The notes under the pieces: generated by a model
Seen by the model: the letters and a program-made list of their open reading frames with translations, nothing else
Database searches by the model: none
Told to the model about the DNA's origin: nothing
Program-made: the position numbers and the translations under genes
From: Chloroflexota bacterium
Lineage (GTDB): Bacteria > Chloroflexota > Dormibacteria > CF-121
NCBI GenBank assembly: GCA_005889285.1
Contig: VBFF01000082.1
Span: forward strand, 1-6,727
Length of the DNA: 6,727 nucleotides
Direction of reading: 5' to 3'
In this document: piece after piece, positions 1 to 5,901 of the stretch
Layout: every line of letters begins with the position of its first letter
Numbering within the stretch: the stretch's first letter is position 1

Positions 1-46
1 CGAGGCCGGCGACCACCGTGCGGGCCCTTAAAGCACCGGCCAGCAT
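1..46 (-). CDS. Start of an unidentified gene coupled to selB (truncated by window edge)
   Basis: The selB stop codon and an ATG share one base in a TGATG arrangement. From that ATG the frame stays open to the window edge and reads MLAGALRARTVVAGL. The same start/stop coupling joins the upstream genes of this operon, which is why I take it as a real start rather than chance. Only 15 complete codons are visible, with a basic then hydrophobic character. That is too little to assign a family. It may or may not belong to selenium metabolism. The call rests on position alone; the window edge prevents any test of length or domains. Confidence 0.45.
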   Translation of the reverse strand, partial: MLAGALRARTVVAGL

Positions 47-1935
47 CAGCCTCTCAGGATACGGTCGTCTCCGACCCGGCGCGTGATCTTTTGCGAATCC
101 AACCACTCGAGCAAGGGAAGAACGTAGCGGCGGCTCGATCCCAGCACGTCGCGCGCCGCCGCCACCGTGAGGGTCCGGTGCTCGATGAGGTGCCGACGCA
201 GCCGGCGGACCGCATCGTCGTAGGCCGAGCGGGCGAAGGCCGTGTCCTCGTTGACGCGCACCACCCGACCATCGACAACCAGATATTGGAGCAGCGCGGG
301 CGTCAGCCGGTAACGGCGAACGAGATCGGGCAGCGGGGGTGGGTTGAACGGCTGTCCCTCGAGCTCGGCGACGAGCGCGGCGATCGCCGTTTCCTGCTCC
401 GAGGTCAGAGCCGGGTGGTGGTCGGCGGCCGCGACCTCGCCGCCCTGGTCGACCAGGGCGTGGTCATCGGCGAGCACGGTGAGCAGCTCGCCAAACAGCT
501 CGGCAGGAATGCCGGTGCGGCTGCGCAGCTCCTCCTTCGGCATGCCACGCCGCAGCGGCTGGGCCTCGTGATACGCCCGCAGGACGCTCAGCACACCTGT
601 CACCCACTGTTCCCACTGCCGGCGGGTCAACCAGCGCGCGGCCAGCCGGCGCACGGCGCCGCGTTCCATGAGAGGCGCGAGGATCGTCTCCAGCCGCACG
701 GCGGAGACAGCGAGCCGGCCCGCCAGCTCGGTGTCCTTAAGACCCCATGGATGCTTTCCGAGCTCCAGGACCGCGGACGTGGCCGGGTCGGCGTGCTCGC
801 GGGCGGCGAGATCGCTAAGGACCGCGGCATCGCGGCGCCGGTGCCGGCGCGGCGCGCTGTCGACGATCACCCCACCCGCGACCGTGGCGGCTGGTGAGGG
901 GACTCGAAGGATGAAACGGTCGCCATCAAGCGCGACCACGGGCTGTGTCGCGAAGAGTTGGACCCAACCGGCCTCGCCGCCACGAAGCTCGTCGCGCTCA
1001 AGCAAGTTGAGCTCGATCATCACCTCGCTCGTCTCGTGATACATCTGCAGCTCCTGGTGATGACGCAATGGCTGGACCCCTGGCAGCACGATGAGGCGCG
1101 CGTCCAGGCGGCGGCTCGCCGGTAACGTTCCGGGGAGTGCCAGCACGTCGCCTCGACGAACCTCCGAATGGTCGAGCCCGCTGAGGTTGACGGCCGTCCG
1201 GCTCCCCGGTCGGGCTTCCTCAACCGGGCGGTTGTGCTGCTGCAGGCCACGGATGCGCACCCGGCGGCCGGCCGGCAGCAGGGCGAGCTCGGCGCCTTGC
1301 TGGAGCGCGCCGCCAACCAGGGTTCCGGTCACGACCGTGCCGAATCCCGACATGGCAAATGAGCGATCGACCGGCAACCGCGGTCGACCAAGGTCGGGAC
1401 GTGGGGCCGTTTTCGCGAGCTCCGCGTCGAGCGCCATCCGAAGCTCGTCGAGGCCGGCGCCCGTGCTGCTCGATACCGCCACGATCGGCGCCTGGCGCAA
1501 CGAGCTCCCGGCGACCAGCGCCGTGACGTCGTCGCGAACCAACCCGAGCCAGGCTTCGTCCACGAGGTCCGACTTGGTCAGCACCACCACGCCGTGTTCG
1601 ATGCCGAGCAGGTCGATGATCGCGAGGTGTTCGCGCGTCTGCGGCATCGGTCCCTCGTCGGCGGCGATCACCAGCAGAACCGCATCCATCCCGTGAACAC
1701 CGGCGAGCATGTTCTTGAGAAAGCGCCGATGGCCCGGAACGTCAACGATCCCGACCCGCCGCCCGCTGGGCAGCTGCATGTAAGCGAAGCCGAGGTCGAT
1801 GGTCATGCCCCGGCGCTTCTCCTCCTCCAGCCGGTCCGGATCGATCTTCGTCAGTGCCAGCACCAGCGCGGACTTGCCGTGATCGATGTGACCAGCGGTT
1901 CCTACGACGAACGACCCTGCCTGCAGGTCGGTCAT
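46..1935 (-). CDS. selB: Selenocysteine-specific translation elongation factor SelB
   Basis: SelB is a GTPase that carries selenocysteyl-tRNA(Sec) to the ribosome at UGA codons marked by a SECIS element in the mRNA. The 629-aa product has the usual length. The GTPase motifs are visible: P-loop GHIDHGKS (residues 15-22), switch I around RRGMTIDLGF (41-50), DVPGH (65-69) and TKSD (120-123). An EF-Tu-like domain II begins near residue 186 (DRSFAMSGFGTVVTGT). The C-terminal part, from roughly residue 390, fits the winged-helix repeats that bind SECIS RNA, and it ends in the SelB-typical SSRRYVLPLLEWLD stretch. I chose the ATG at 1935 because it overlaps the selA stop (ATGA) and starts directly before the G domain. 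The frame is open for a further 111 codons upstream, but that lies inside selA and is arginine-rich with no SelB character. Expression is probably translationally coupled to selA. No key residue is missing. Confidence 0.96.
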   Translation of the reverse strand: MTDLQAGSFVVGTAGHIDHGKSALVLALTKIDPDRLEEEKRRGMTIDLGFAYMQLPSGRRVGIVDVPGHRRFLKNMLAGVHGMDAVLLVIAADEGPMPQTREHLAIIDLLGIEHGVVVLTKSDLVDEAWLGLVRDDVTALVAGSSLRQAPIVAVSSSTGAGLDELRMALDAELAKTAPRPDLGRPRLPVDRSFAMSGFGTVVTGTLVGGALQQGAELALLPAGRRVRIRGLQQHNRPVEEARPGSRTAVNLSGLDHSEVRRGDVLALPGTLPASRRLDARLIVLPGVQPLRHHQELQMYHETSEVMIELNLLERDELRGGEAGWVQLFATQPVVALDGDRFILRVPSPAATVAGGVIVDSAPRRHRRRDAAVLSDLAAREHADPATSAVLELGKHPWGLKDTELAGRLAVSAVRLETILAPLMERGAVRRLAARWLTRRQWEQWVTGVLSVLRAYHEAQPLRRGMPKEELRSRTGIPAELFGELLTVLADDHALVDQGGEVAAADHHPALTSEQETAIAALVAELEGQPFNPPPLPDLVRRYRLTPALLQYLVVDGRVVRVNEDTAFARSAYDDAVRRLRRHLIEHRTLTVAAARDVLGSSRRYVLPLLEWLDSQKITRRVGDDRILRG

Positions 1936-3290
1936 ACCAGCGCCGCGATCACCGCCTCGACGATGACGTCGTCTTCGCCAGGCAGGACGGTGCGCGGATC
2001 GAGGAGGACGCGCTCTTCGACGATTCGTCCGATGACCGGCGGCTCGTGCTGGCGCAGACGGCGCAGCAGCTCGGCGGCGCCGCCACCGCCGCGCCGGGGC
2101 GTGATGGCGAGCGCCGTTGTCGCCAGCCGCTCCCCTGGGAGCGAGCCGCCGCCCACCGTCGACTCCGCGGCGACGACCTCGGCCAACGCTCCCTGCTCCA
2201 TCAATCGCCTCTGCCAGCCCTGGGCGCGGGCGGCAATCGATTCCGCCGACGCACCCAGCATCTCCCATACCGGCACGCCGGCAGGGGACTGGGTCAGGTA
2301 GAGGTCGAGGGTGGCGATGAGCGCCGCGAGCGTCATCTTGTCCACCCGGACGGCCCGAGCCAGGGGGTGCTTCATCACGCGGTCCACGAGCGCCGCGCGA
2401 CCCAGCAACAGCCCGGCCTGCGGCCCGCCCAACAGCTTGTCGGCGCTGCAGGCCACGAGGTCCGCTCCCGACGCAAGGCTGTCCTGGATGCGAGGCTCCT
2501 CGGCAAGTCCATAAGCGGCGGTCTCGACCAGCGCGCCGCTTCCCAGGTCGTGCAGGAGCAGCAGCTGATGTTGCCGGGCAATGGCCGCGAGCTCCTTGAG
2601 CTCGACGCTTTGCGTGAAGCCAATCACCTGAAAGTTGCTCGCGTGCACCTTCAGGATGGCGGCCGTGCGCGGCGTGATCGCCGCGGCGTAATCCTCGGCT
2701 CGGGTGCGGTTGGTGGTGCCGACCTCAACCATGCGCGCACCCGAAAGGCGCATCACATCGGGCATCCGGAAACCGCCGCCGATCTCGACCAGCTCGCCAC
2801 GCGCCACGATCACCTCCTTGCCCTTCGCCAGCGCCGTCAACATCAAGAGCACCGCCGCGGCGCAATTGTTGACGACCGCCGCCCCTTCGGCACCCGACAG
2901 ATGGCGCAACAGGTCGGCGGCCAGATCGTGCCGCCGGCCGCGACGACCGGTCTGCGGGTCGAACTCGAGGGTGGAGTACCGACCCGCGATGGCGGCGGCC
3001 GCTTCGGCCGCGGCTGCCGCCAGGGGCGCCCGGCCGAGGTTGGTGTGAAGGATCACTCCCGTGGCGTTGACAACCGGTCGCAGTCGCGGACGCCGCAGCT
3101 CCTGGATGACGCGCTCGATCGCCGACCAGCGCGCTTCGGGTTCAGCGATCGCTCCGGTACGCCGCTCCTCCTCGATTACACGCTGCACGGCGAACCGCAC
3201 CAGGGGCCGGCCGTGCGACGCGACCATCGCGCTTGCCTGCGGCGCTTCGAGTAGCTGGTGAACGCTGGGAAGCGCCCGGAGCGTGGCCAT
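1932..3290 (-). CDS. selA: L-seryl-tRNA(Sec) selenium transferase SelA
   Basis: SelA is a pyridoxal-phosphate enzyme that converts seryl-tRNA(Sec) to selenocysteyl-tRNA(Sec) using selenophosphate. The 452-aa product is full length. It has the N-terminal helical tRNA-binding region (about residues 1-65), the RPVVNATGVILHTNLGRAPL block (71-90), and the PLP site SADKLLGGPQAG, in which Lys285 should form the Schiff base. The ARAVRVDK segment (311-318) is also typical of the family. The ATG at 3290 overlaps the stop of the upstream protease gene in TGATG. An in-frame TTG at 3293 would add one residue and cannot be excluded. The stop overlaps the selB ATG. The pair selA-selB is a classic operon, and it implies selC (tRNA-Sec), selD and at least one selenoprotein gene elsewhere in the genome. 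No Shine-Dalgarno sequence stands out before the start, so coupling to the upstream gene is likely. Confidence 0.97.
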   Translation of the reverse strand: MATLRALPSVHQLLEAPQASAMVASHGRPLVRFAVQRVIEEERRTGAIAEPEARWSAIERVIQELRRPRLRPVVNATGVILHTNLGRAPLAAAAAEAAAAIAGRYSTLEFDPQTGRRGRRHDLAADLLRHLSGAEGAAVVNNCAAAVLLMLTALAKGKEVIVARGELVEIGGGFRMPDVMRLSGARMVEVGTTNRTRAEDYAAAITPRTAAILKVHASNFQVIGFTQSVELKELAAIARQHQLLLLHDLGSGALVETAAYGLAEEPRIQDSLASGADLVACSADKLLGGPQAGLLLGRAALVDRVMKHPLARAVRVDKMTLAALIATLDLYLTQSPAGVPVWEMLGASAESIAARAQGWQRRLMEQGALAEVVAAESTVGGGSLPGERLATTALAITPRRGGGGAAELLRRLRQHEPPVIGRIVEERVLLDPRTVLPGEDDVIVEAVIAALV

Positions 3291-3955
3291 CAAAAACCGA
3301 TGGGTCGGAGAGTGCTGCCGAGGAGCACGCGCGAAACCGGATCGTAGAAGAGGTCGAAGATACTGGAGCTGCGAAGCACAAAGGGCGCGAAGAGAACGAT
3401 GAGGACGACGACGACCAGGATGGTCTGCCGGTTCGCATCGACCCTGAAGAAAAACTTCGCATAGCGCCGACGAAAGAGCGCGCCGAGGATGTTGTAGCCG
3501 TCGAGGCCGGGGATCGGAATGATGTTGACGACTGCCAGCACCACGTTGAAATAGAAGGCGACCAGGATCAGCTGGAACAGGGGTGAGTCAAAGCCAACAT
3601 ACCCGGAGGCCAGCAGCAGCTTCAGCGGGATCGAAAGCGCGATGGCGACCAGCAGGCTGGCCAGCGGCCCAGCGAGCCAAACCAGCGCCGGGTCGAGGCT
3701 GCTGCGCATTCGGTAGGGGTTGAGGCGGAGCGGCCGGCCCCAACCAAAATAGATGAAGAAGACGACCAGGGTGCCCAGAGGATCGAGATGATGCCGGGGG
3801 TCAAGGGACAGCCGGCCGTCGAGCCGAGGCGTCTGGTCGCCCCGCGAAACGGCCAGCGCGGCATGCGCCACCTCGTGCGCGACCAGGCCGATTACCAGCG
3901 CCGGCACCAGGTAGAGCGCGTTGATGATGAACCGGCCCGGATCGCTGAGCACCAC
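3290..3955 (-). CDS. Site-2 protease family (M50) membrane metalloprotease
   Basis: This is a 221-aa integral membrane protein of the short M50 / site-2 protease type, predicted to cut peptide bonds within or near the membrane with a catalytic zinc. The HEVAH motif (residues 27-31; zinc ligands His27 and His31, catalytic Glu28) lies in the first hydrophobic stretch. The family block GRLSLDPRHHLDPLG (47-61) follows. The third zinc ligand is expected to be Asp152 in NIIPIPGLDG (144-153). Hydrophobic segments lie at about 10-37, 61-71, 91-118, 125-150 and 178-194. The start is GTG GTG at 3955; no convincing ribosome binding site precedes it. The stop shares a base with the selA ATG, so the two are co-translated. 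The substrate cannot be told from sequence. Many bacteria carry such small PDZ-less M50 proteins as housekeeping genes of unknown target. A link to selenium is only positional. Confidence 0.92.
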   Translation of the reverse strand: MVLSDPGRFIINALYLVPALVIGLVAHEVAHAALAVSRGDQTPRLDGRLSLDPRHHLDPLGTLVVFFIYFGWGRPLRLNPYRMRSSLDPALVWLAGPLASLLVAIALSIPLKLLLASGYVGFDSPLFQLILVAFYFNVVLAVVNIIPIPGLDGYNILGALFRRRYAKFFFRVDANRQTILVVVVLIVLFAPFVLRSSSIFDLFYDPVSRVLLGSTLRPIGF

Positions 3956-3975
3956 GACGGTAGTAAGTATTCACC

Positions 3976-4007
3976 AAAAGCAAAAGGGCCCGGATGACTC
4001 CGGACCC
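3976..4007 (-). terminator. Intrinsic terminator after the bactofilin gene
   Basis: Read on the minus strand, a 9-bp GC-rich stem (arms 4007-3999 and 3994-3986, with one U.G pair) closes a 4-base GTCA loop. It is followed directly by TTTT GC TTTT (3985-3976). It begins about 25 bases after the bactofilin stop. This is a standard Rho-independent terminator, and it separates the bactofilin from the M50-selA-selB operon. I see no good -35/-10 pair in the short space between it and the M50 start, so expression of that operon may rely on an atypical promoter or on read-through. Confidence 0.88.
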
Positions 4008-4032
4008 AGATGAACGAATGAAACCCGACCCG

Positions 4033-4446
4033 TTAGGCGGCGGCGCCGGCTTCCATGCGGACTCCAACCGAAACGGTGGAGGCCGCCGATTCCTCGGCAT
4101 GGACGGCGCTCTTCCCGCGGAGGATGCCGCCTTCGTCGATGATCAGCGAGCCGACCACGATGTCACCGAAGACTTTGCCGGTGGCCAGGATCTCCAGGCG
4201 GCCCGTGGTGTTCACGTTGCCCTGGATCGTCCCGCCGACGACGACATTGCGGCCGCTGACGTTGCCCTTGACCCGGCCGTGCTCGCCGACCGACAGGTCA
4301 CCTTCGGTGGTCAGGTCGCCGTTCATTTCGCCGTCGAACCGGATGTTGGACGTGGACTGTAGCCGGCCCTCGAGCTTGATCTGGTTGCTCAGCACCGTCT
4401 CAGCGACGATGGGAGCGGCTTCGCGCGGGGATCTCTTGTCGAACAC
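4033..4446 (-). CDS. Bactofilin family cytoskeletal protein
   Basis: Bactofilins are small proteins that polymerise without nucleotide into filaments. They act as membrane-associated scaffolds in cell shape, polarity or envelope assembly. The 137-aa product has the family pattern. A disordered N-terminal tail (residues 1-20) is followed by the right-handed beta-helix core (about 21-115), with short hydrophobic/glycine repeats and the family signature IRFDGEMNGDL (35-45). A short alanine-rich C-terminal tail closes it. The start is GTG at 4446, chosen because a perfect AGGAGG lies 6 bases upstream and the protein then begins MFDK, like other bactofilins. The gene ends in a strong terminator. 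The upstream neighbour, 78 bp away, encodes a small single-span membrane protein that could be a partner, but nothing in sequence proves it. Confidence 0.95.
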   Translation of the reverse strand: MFDKRSPREAAPIVAETVLSNQIKLEGRLQSTSNIRFDGEMNGDLTTEGDLSVGEHGRVKGNVSGRNVVVGGTIQGNVNTTGRLEILATGKVFGDIVVGSLIIDEGGILRGKSAVHAEESAASTVSVGVRMEAGAAA

Positions 4447-4452
4447 GGGGTA

Positions 4453-4458
4453 CCTCCT
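4453..4458 (-). promoter_or_regulatory. Ribosome binding site of the bactofilin gene
   Basis: AGGAGG on the minus strand, 6 bases before the GTG start. It settles the choice of the non-ATG start. It is the only strong Shine-Dalgarno sequence correctly spaced in front of a gene in this window, which suggests high and independent translation of the bactofilin. Confidence 0.85.
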
Positions 4459-4524
4459 GGCAAGTTGTTAGCGTCTTGTGCCAGAACGGTTACGTGATCG
4501 CCTTTCTTGCTGCCCCCGAAAAGG

Positions 4525-4884
4525 TCACGCCCCGAGCAAACTGCGCAGGACGATCGAGCCGGCGATCAGCAGCACGAACATCAAGCCGGCCGTGATCGCG
4601 ATCCGCCGCAGGTCGGAACGGAAATAGGGCACCCGTTCCAAGGGGATCGCGGCGTCCTCAGTGGGCAACGGGCCGGCCTGTTGCCGTCCGCGAGTACGGG
4701 GCAGTGGCCTGGGAAGCGGCGCCGGGCCGGCAGGGCTGCCGGATGACGTCTGAGCGGGCTGCCCGGGCGGGTTTGCTTGCGAGGGGGAAACCGGTGGCAT
4801 GCCGGCCGGCCGGGCGGCACGGCCCGCACCGGACGATCCGCGCTGGGGCTTCCTGAGCTGCGAGCGTCTGTTCTTACGGGACAT
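4525..4884 (-). CDS. Small C-terminal single-span membrane protein, function unknown
   Basis: The 119-aa product starts MSRKNRRSQLRK. It has a strongly basic head (residues 1-26), a long proline/glycine/alanine/serine-rich linker with no expected fold (about 27-75), and then PLERVPYFRSDLRR followed by one hydrophobic helix (about 95-113, IAITAGLMFVLLIAGSIVL). It ends RSLLGA. This looks like a tail-anchored inner-membrane protein with its basic region in the cytoplasm. I do not recognise a named family. The start at 4884 is chosen because the basic head begins there. The frame is open back to 5061, but that extension crosses the non-coding gap with its promoter and hairpins and does not look like protein. 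No Shine-Dalgarno precedes the ATG. The stop lies 78 bp before the bactofilin start, so the two could share a transcript. Confidence 0.7.
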   Translation of the reverse strand: MSRKNRRSQLRKPQRGSSGAGRAARPAGMPPVSPSQANPPGQPAQTSSGSPAGPAPLPRPLPRTRGRQQAGPLPTEDAAIPLERVPYFRSDLRRIAITAGLMFVLLIAGSIVLRSLLGA

Positions 4885-4887
4885 ATG

Positions 4888-4901
4888 CTGCGTACGCGCA
4901 G
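4888..4901. repeat. Short palindrome next to the membrane-protein start
   Basis: CTGCG-TACG-CGCAG is a perfect 5-bp inverted repeat with a 4-base loop, containing the 8-bp palindrome GCGTACGC. It ends 3 bases from the ATG at 4884. In the minus-strand mRNA it would form a small hairpin where a ribosome binding site would normally lie. Alternatively it could be a protein-binding site. It is short enough to be chance in GC-rich DNA. Confidence 0.35.
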
Positions 4902-4930
4902 TGGAGTTTAGCGCGAACGTGGAAAAGCGC

Positions 4931-4959
4931 TTGACACGTCCAATGGGCTGTGGTACAAA
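4931..4959 (+). promoter_or_regulatory. Sigma-70-type extended -10 promoter on the plus strand
   Basis: TTGACA (4931-4936, perfect -35) is followed by exactly 17 bases and then TACAAA (4954-4959, 4 of 6 to TATAAT). The bases directly before it are TGG, giving the extended -10 motif TGnTACAAA. Transcription would begin near G4967, just at the first base of the inverted repeat described below. The direction is opposite to all genes in the window, and no protein gene lies downstream on this strand. In DNA this GC-rich a perfect -35 with optimal spacing is a notable coincidence, but it is untested. Confidence 0.6.
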
Positions 4960-4990
4960 CGGCCCCGGGTACAACATATAGCGTGTACCC
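4952..4990. repeat. Three GGTACA half-sites around the plus-strand promoter start
   Basis: GGTACA occurs at 4952-4957, overlapping the -10 element, and again in the same direction at 4968-4973. It occurs in reverse as TGTACC at 4984-4989. The second and third copies form a 7-bp perfect inverted repeat (GGGTACA ... TGTACCC) around a 10-base AT-richer centre. The set could be an operator for a repressor at this promoter, or simply the first hairpin of the RNA. The sequence does not decide between them. Confidence 0.45.
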
Positions 4991-5083
4991 GAAGCCGCGA
5001 GCCAACAAGGGCCAGATCCCTGCAGCCGTCCTGCCATCGCCGCTGCAATGCCCCTCCTCATCTGGTCCTTGTTGAGTTTCTAG
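4967..5083 (+). ncRNA. Candidate small RNA with two hairpins, no known family
   Basis: Starting at the predicted transcription start, hairpin 1 pairs 4967-4973 with 4984-4990 (7 bp, 10-base loop). After a 12-base linker, hairpin 2 pairs 5003-5017 with 5060-5074, 15 consecutive pairs including one G.U. Inside it a further stem pairs TGCAGC (5021-5026) with GCTGCA (5042-5047). The 3' side of the internal loop (5048-5059) is C/U-rich and contains CCCCTCCTC. Hairpin 2 is followed by AGTTTCTAG, only a weak uridine tract, so termination is uncertain. The RNA fits almost exactly in the gap: it ends at the last codon of the convergent lipM-type gene. The wobble pair becomes a C-A mismatch if read from the minus strand, which supports plus-strand transcription. 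It does not resemble SRP RNA, tmRNA, tRNA or 6S RNA in length or motifs. An alternative is that hairpin 2 simply punctuates the end of the lipM-type transcript. Confidence 0.4.
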
Positions 5084-5901
5084 GCAATGGCCGGCACCGG
5101 GCGCTGCGTCCAGCGGGCTGACTGATACTTCGATCGGGCCAGGGCCCACGCCTCCTCCTCCTCCTCGGGCCGAAGCGGGGCTTCGACCAGACGGACACCA
5201 AACCCCGCGGCGAAGGCAGCGCCAACCGCCGAGGCGATCGGGCCCAGATCGGTCACGCCCAGCTCCCCAAGGCCAGCCACCCCCTCCTCGAGGCCCCGCG
5301 AGCCCTCCCCATCGGTCCGGTGCAGGCAGGCCAGCAGCTTGTCCAGGCGAGGCTCGATCAGGATGCTGCCGTGCTGCAGGAGGCCGCCGCCGCGCCGCAT
5401 CTGGGCGCTGCCGACGAGCTTGCGCCCGTGGAGCAGGATCTCGTGGGCGGAGGGGCGATCGAAGCAGACCGGTCCGTGCGCGGCGGAGCTACCCGCCGAC
5501 TCGGGGGCGAGCGTGGCCGGGACGCCCAGCCGCCGCAGCCCGTCCTGCAAGGCAAGGCTGAGCCGGTAGTAAGAAGGCAGAACACCGCCGTCCTGCCCGA
5601 GCACCGATGCGGGCAGCACGACACTGTAGGTGAGCTCGCGATCGTGCAAAATGGCTCGCCCGCCTGTCGGCCGCCGGACGACATCCACGCCGAGTGCCCG
5701 GCAGCCATCGACGTCGATCACATCGAAGGGCTGGAAGTAGCCGAGAGAAAGGCAGGGGGGCGTCCACTCATAGAAGCGAAGCGTGGGCGGCGCGGTGCCG
5801 GCGGCCACAGCATCGAGGAGGACCTCGTCGACCGCCATGTTCCAGGCACCGCTGGCCGCTTTATCGAGCAGGAGCCGCCAGGTGTCAGCGGCCATCGTCA
5901 T
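5080..5901 (-). CDS. lipM: Lipoyl-type acyltransferase, LipM/LplA family (likely octanoyltransferase)
   Basis: The 273-aa product belongs to the biotin/lipoate protein ligase fold (BPL_LPL domain). Such proteins attach octanoate or lipoate to carrier proteins such as GcvH or the E2 subunits of 2-oxoacid dehydrogenases. The hallmarks are NMAVDEVLLD (residues 21-30), RRPTGGRAILHDRELTYSVV (76-95) and GRKLVGSAQMRR (159-170) with the conserved Lys161. LLQHGSI (174-180) follows. PVCFDRPSAHEI (145-155) places Cys146 where Gram-positive LipM octanoyltransferases carry their catalytic cysteine. This favours LipM over ATP-dependent LplA, although a LipL-like amidotransferase or a ligase cannot be excluded without alignment. 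There is no extra C-terminal ligase domain. The start overlaps the preceding stop as ATGA, so it is translationally coupled. A (GAG)5 run encodes Glu246-250 near the C-terminus. Confidence 0.85.
   Translation of the reverse strand: MTMAADTWRLLLDKAASGAWNMAVDEVLLDAVAAGTAPPTLRFYEWTPPCLSLGYFQPFDVIDVDGCRALGVDVVRRPTGGRAILHDRELTYSVVLPASVLGQDGGVLPSYYRLSLALQDGLRRLGVPATLAPESAGSSAAHGPVCFDRPSAHEILLHGRKLVGSAQMRRGGGLLQHGSILIEPRLDKLLACLHRTDGEGSRGLEEGVAGLGELGVTDLGPIASAVGAAFAAGFGVRLVEAPLRPEEEEEAWALARSKYQSARWTQRPVPAIA

Noticed and set aside
1936..2268. 111-codon N-terminal extension of the selB frame
   Set aside because: It lies wholly inside selA, is mostly Arg/Gly/Ala, and precedes an ATG that starts exactly at the GTPase domain and overlaps the selA stop.
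1854..3254. Long open frame of 466 codons on the plus strand opposite selA/selB
   Set aside because: It mirrors the real selA and selB genes, is rich in Arg/Gln/His and has no domain. Such antisense open frames are common in GC-rich DNA.
3290..3292. TGA at the end of the protease gene as a selenocysteine codon, given selA/selB nearby
   Set aside because: The protein already has the normal family length. The TGA overlaps the selA start in the same way as the other overlaps, and the frame beyond lies inside selA.
4459..4485. TGGCAC ... TTGC before the bactofilin gene as a sigma-54 promoter
   Set aside because: The two boxes are 14 bases apart; sigma-54 promoters need about 5, so the match is not functional.
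4885..5061. 59-codon N-terminal extension of the small membrane-protein frame
   Set aside because: It crosses the promoter-like and hairpin region and has no protein-like pattern. The basic MSRKNRRS head is a more natural start.
5003..5074. Inverted repeat as the ends of a small transposable element
   Set aside because: The arms enclose only 42 bases, no target-site duplication flanks them, and the G.U pair points to RNA structure.
5048..5083. Tiny plus-strand frame MPLLIWSLLSF inside the candidate small RNA
   Set aside because: Eleven codons, no ribosome binding site, and it coincides with the pairing arm of the hairpin.
5151..5166. CCTCCTCCTCCTCCTC trinucleotide run as a phase-variation switch
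   Set aside because: It encodes five glutamates near the C-terminus of the lipM product. Changes in whole units would keep the frame, so it is more likely ordinary low-complexity coding.
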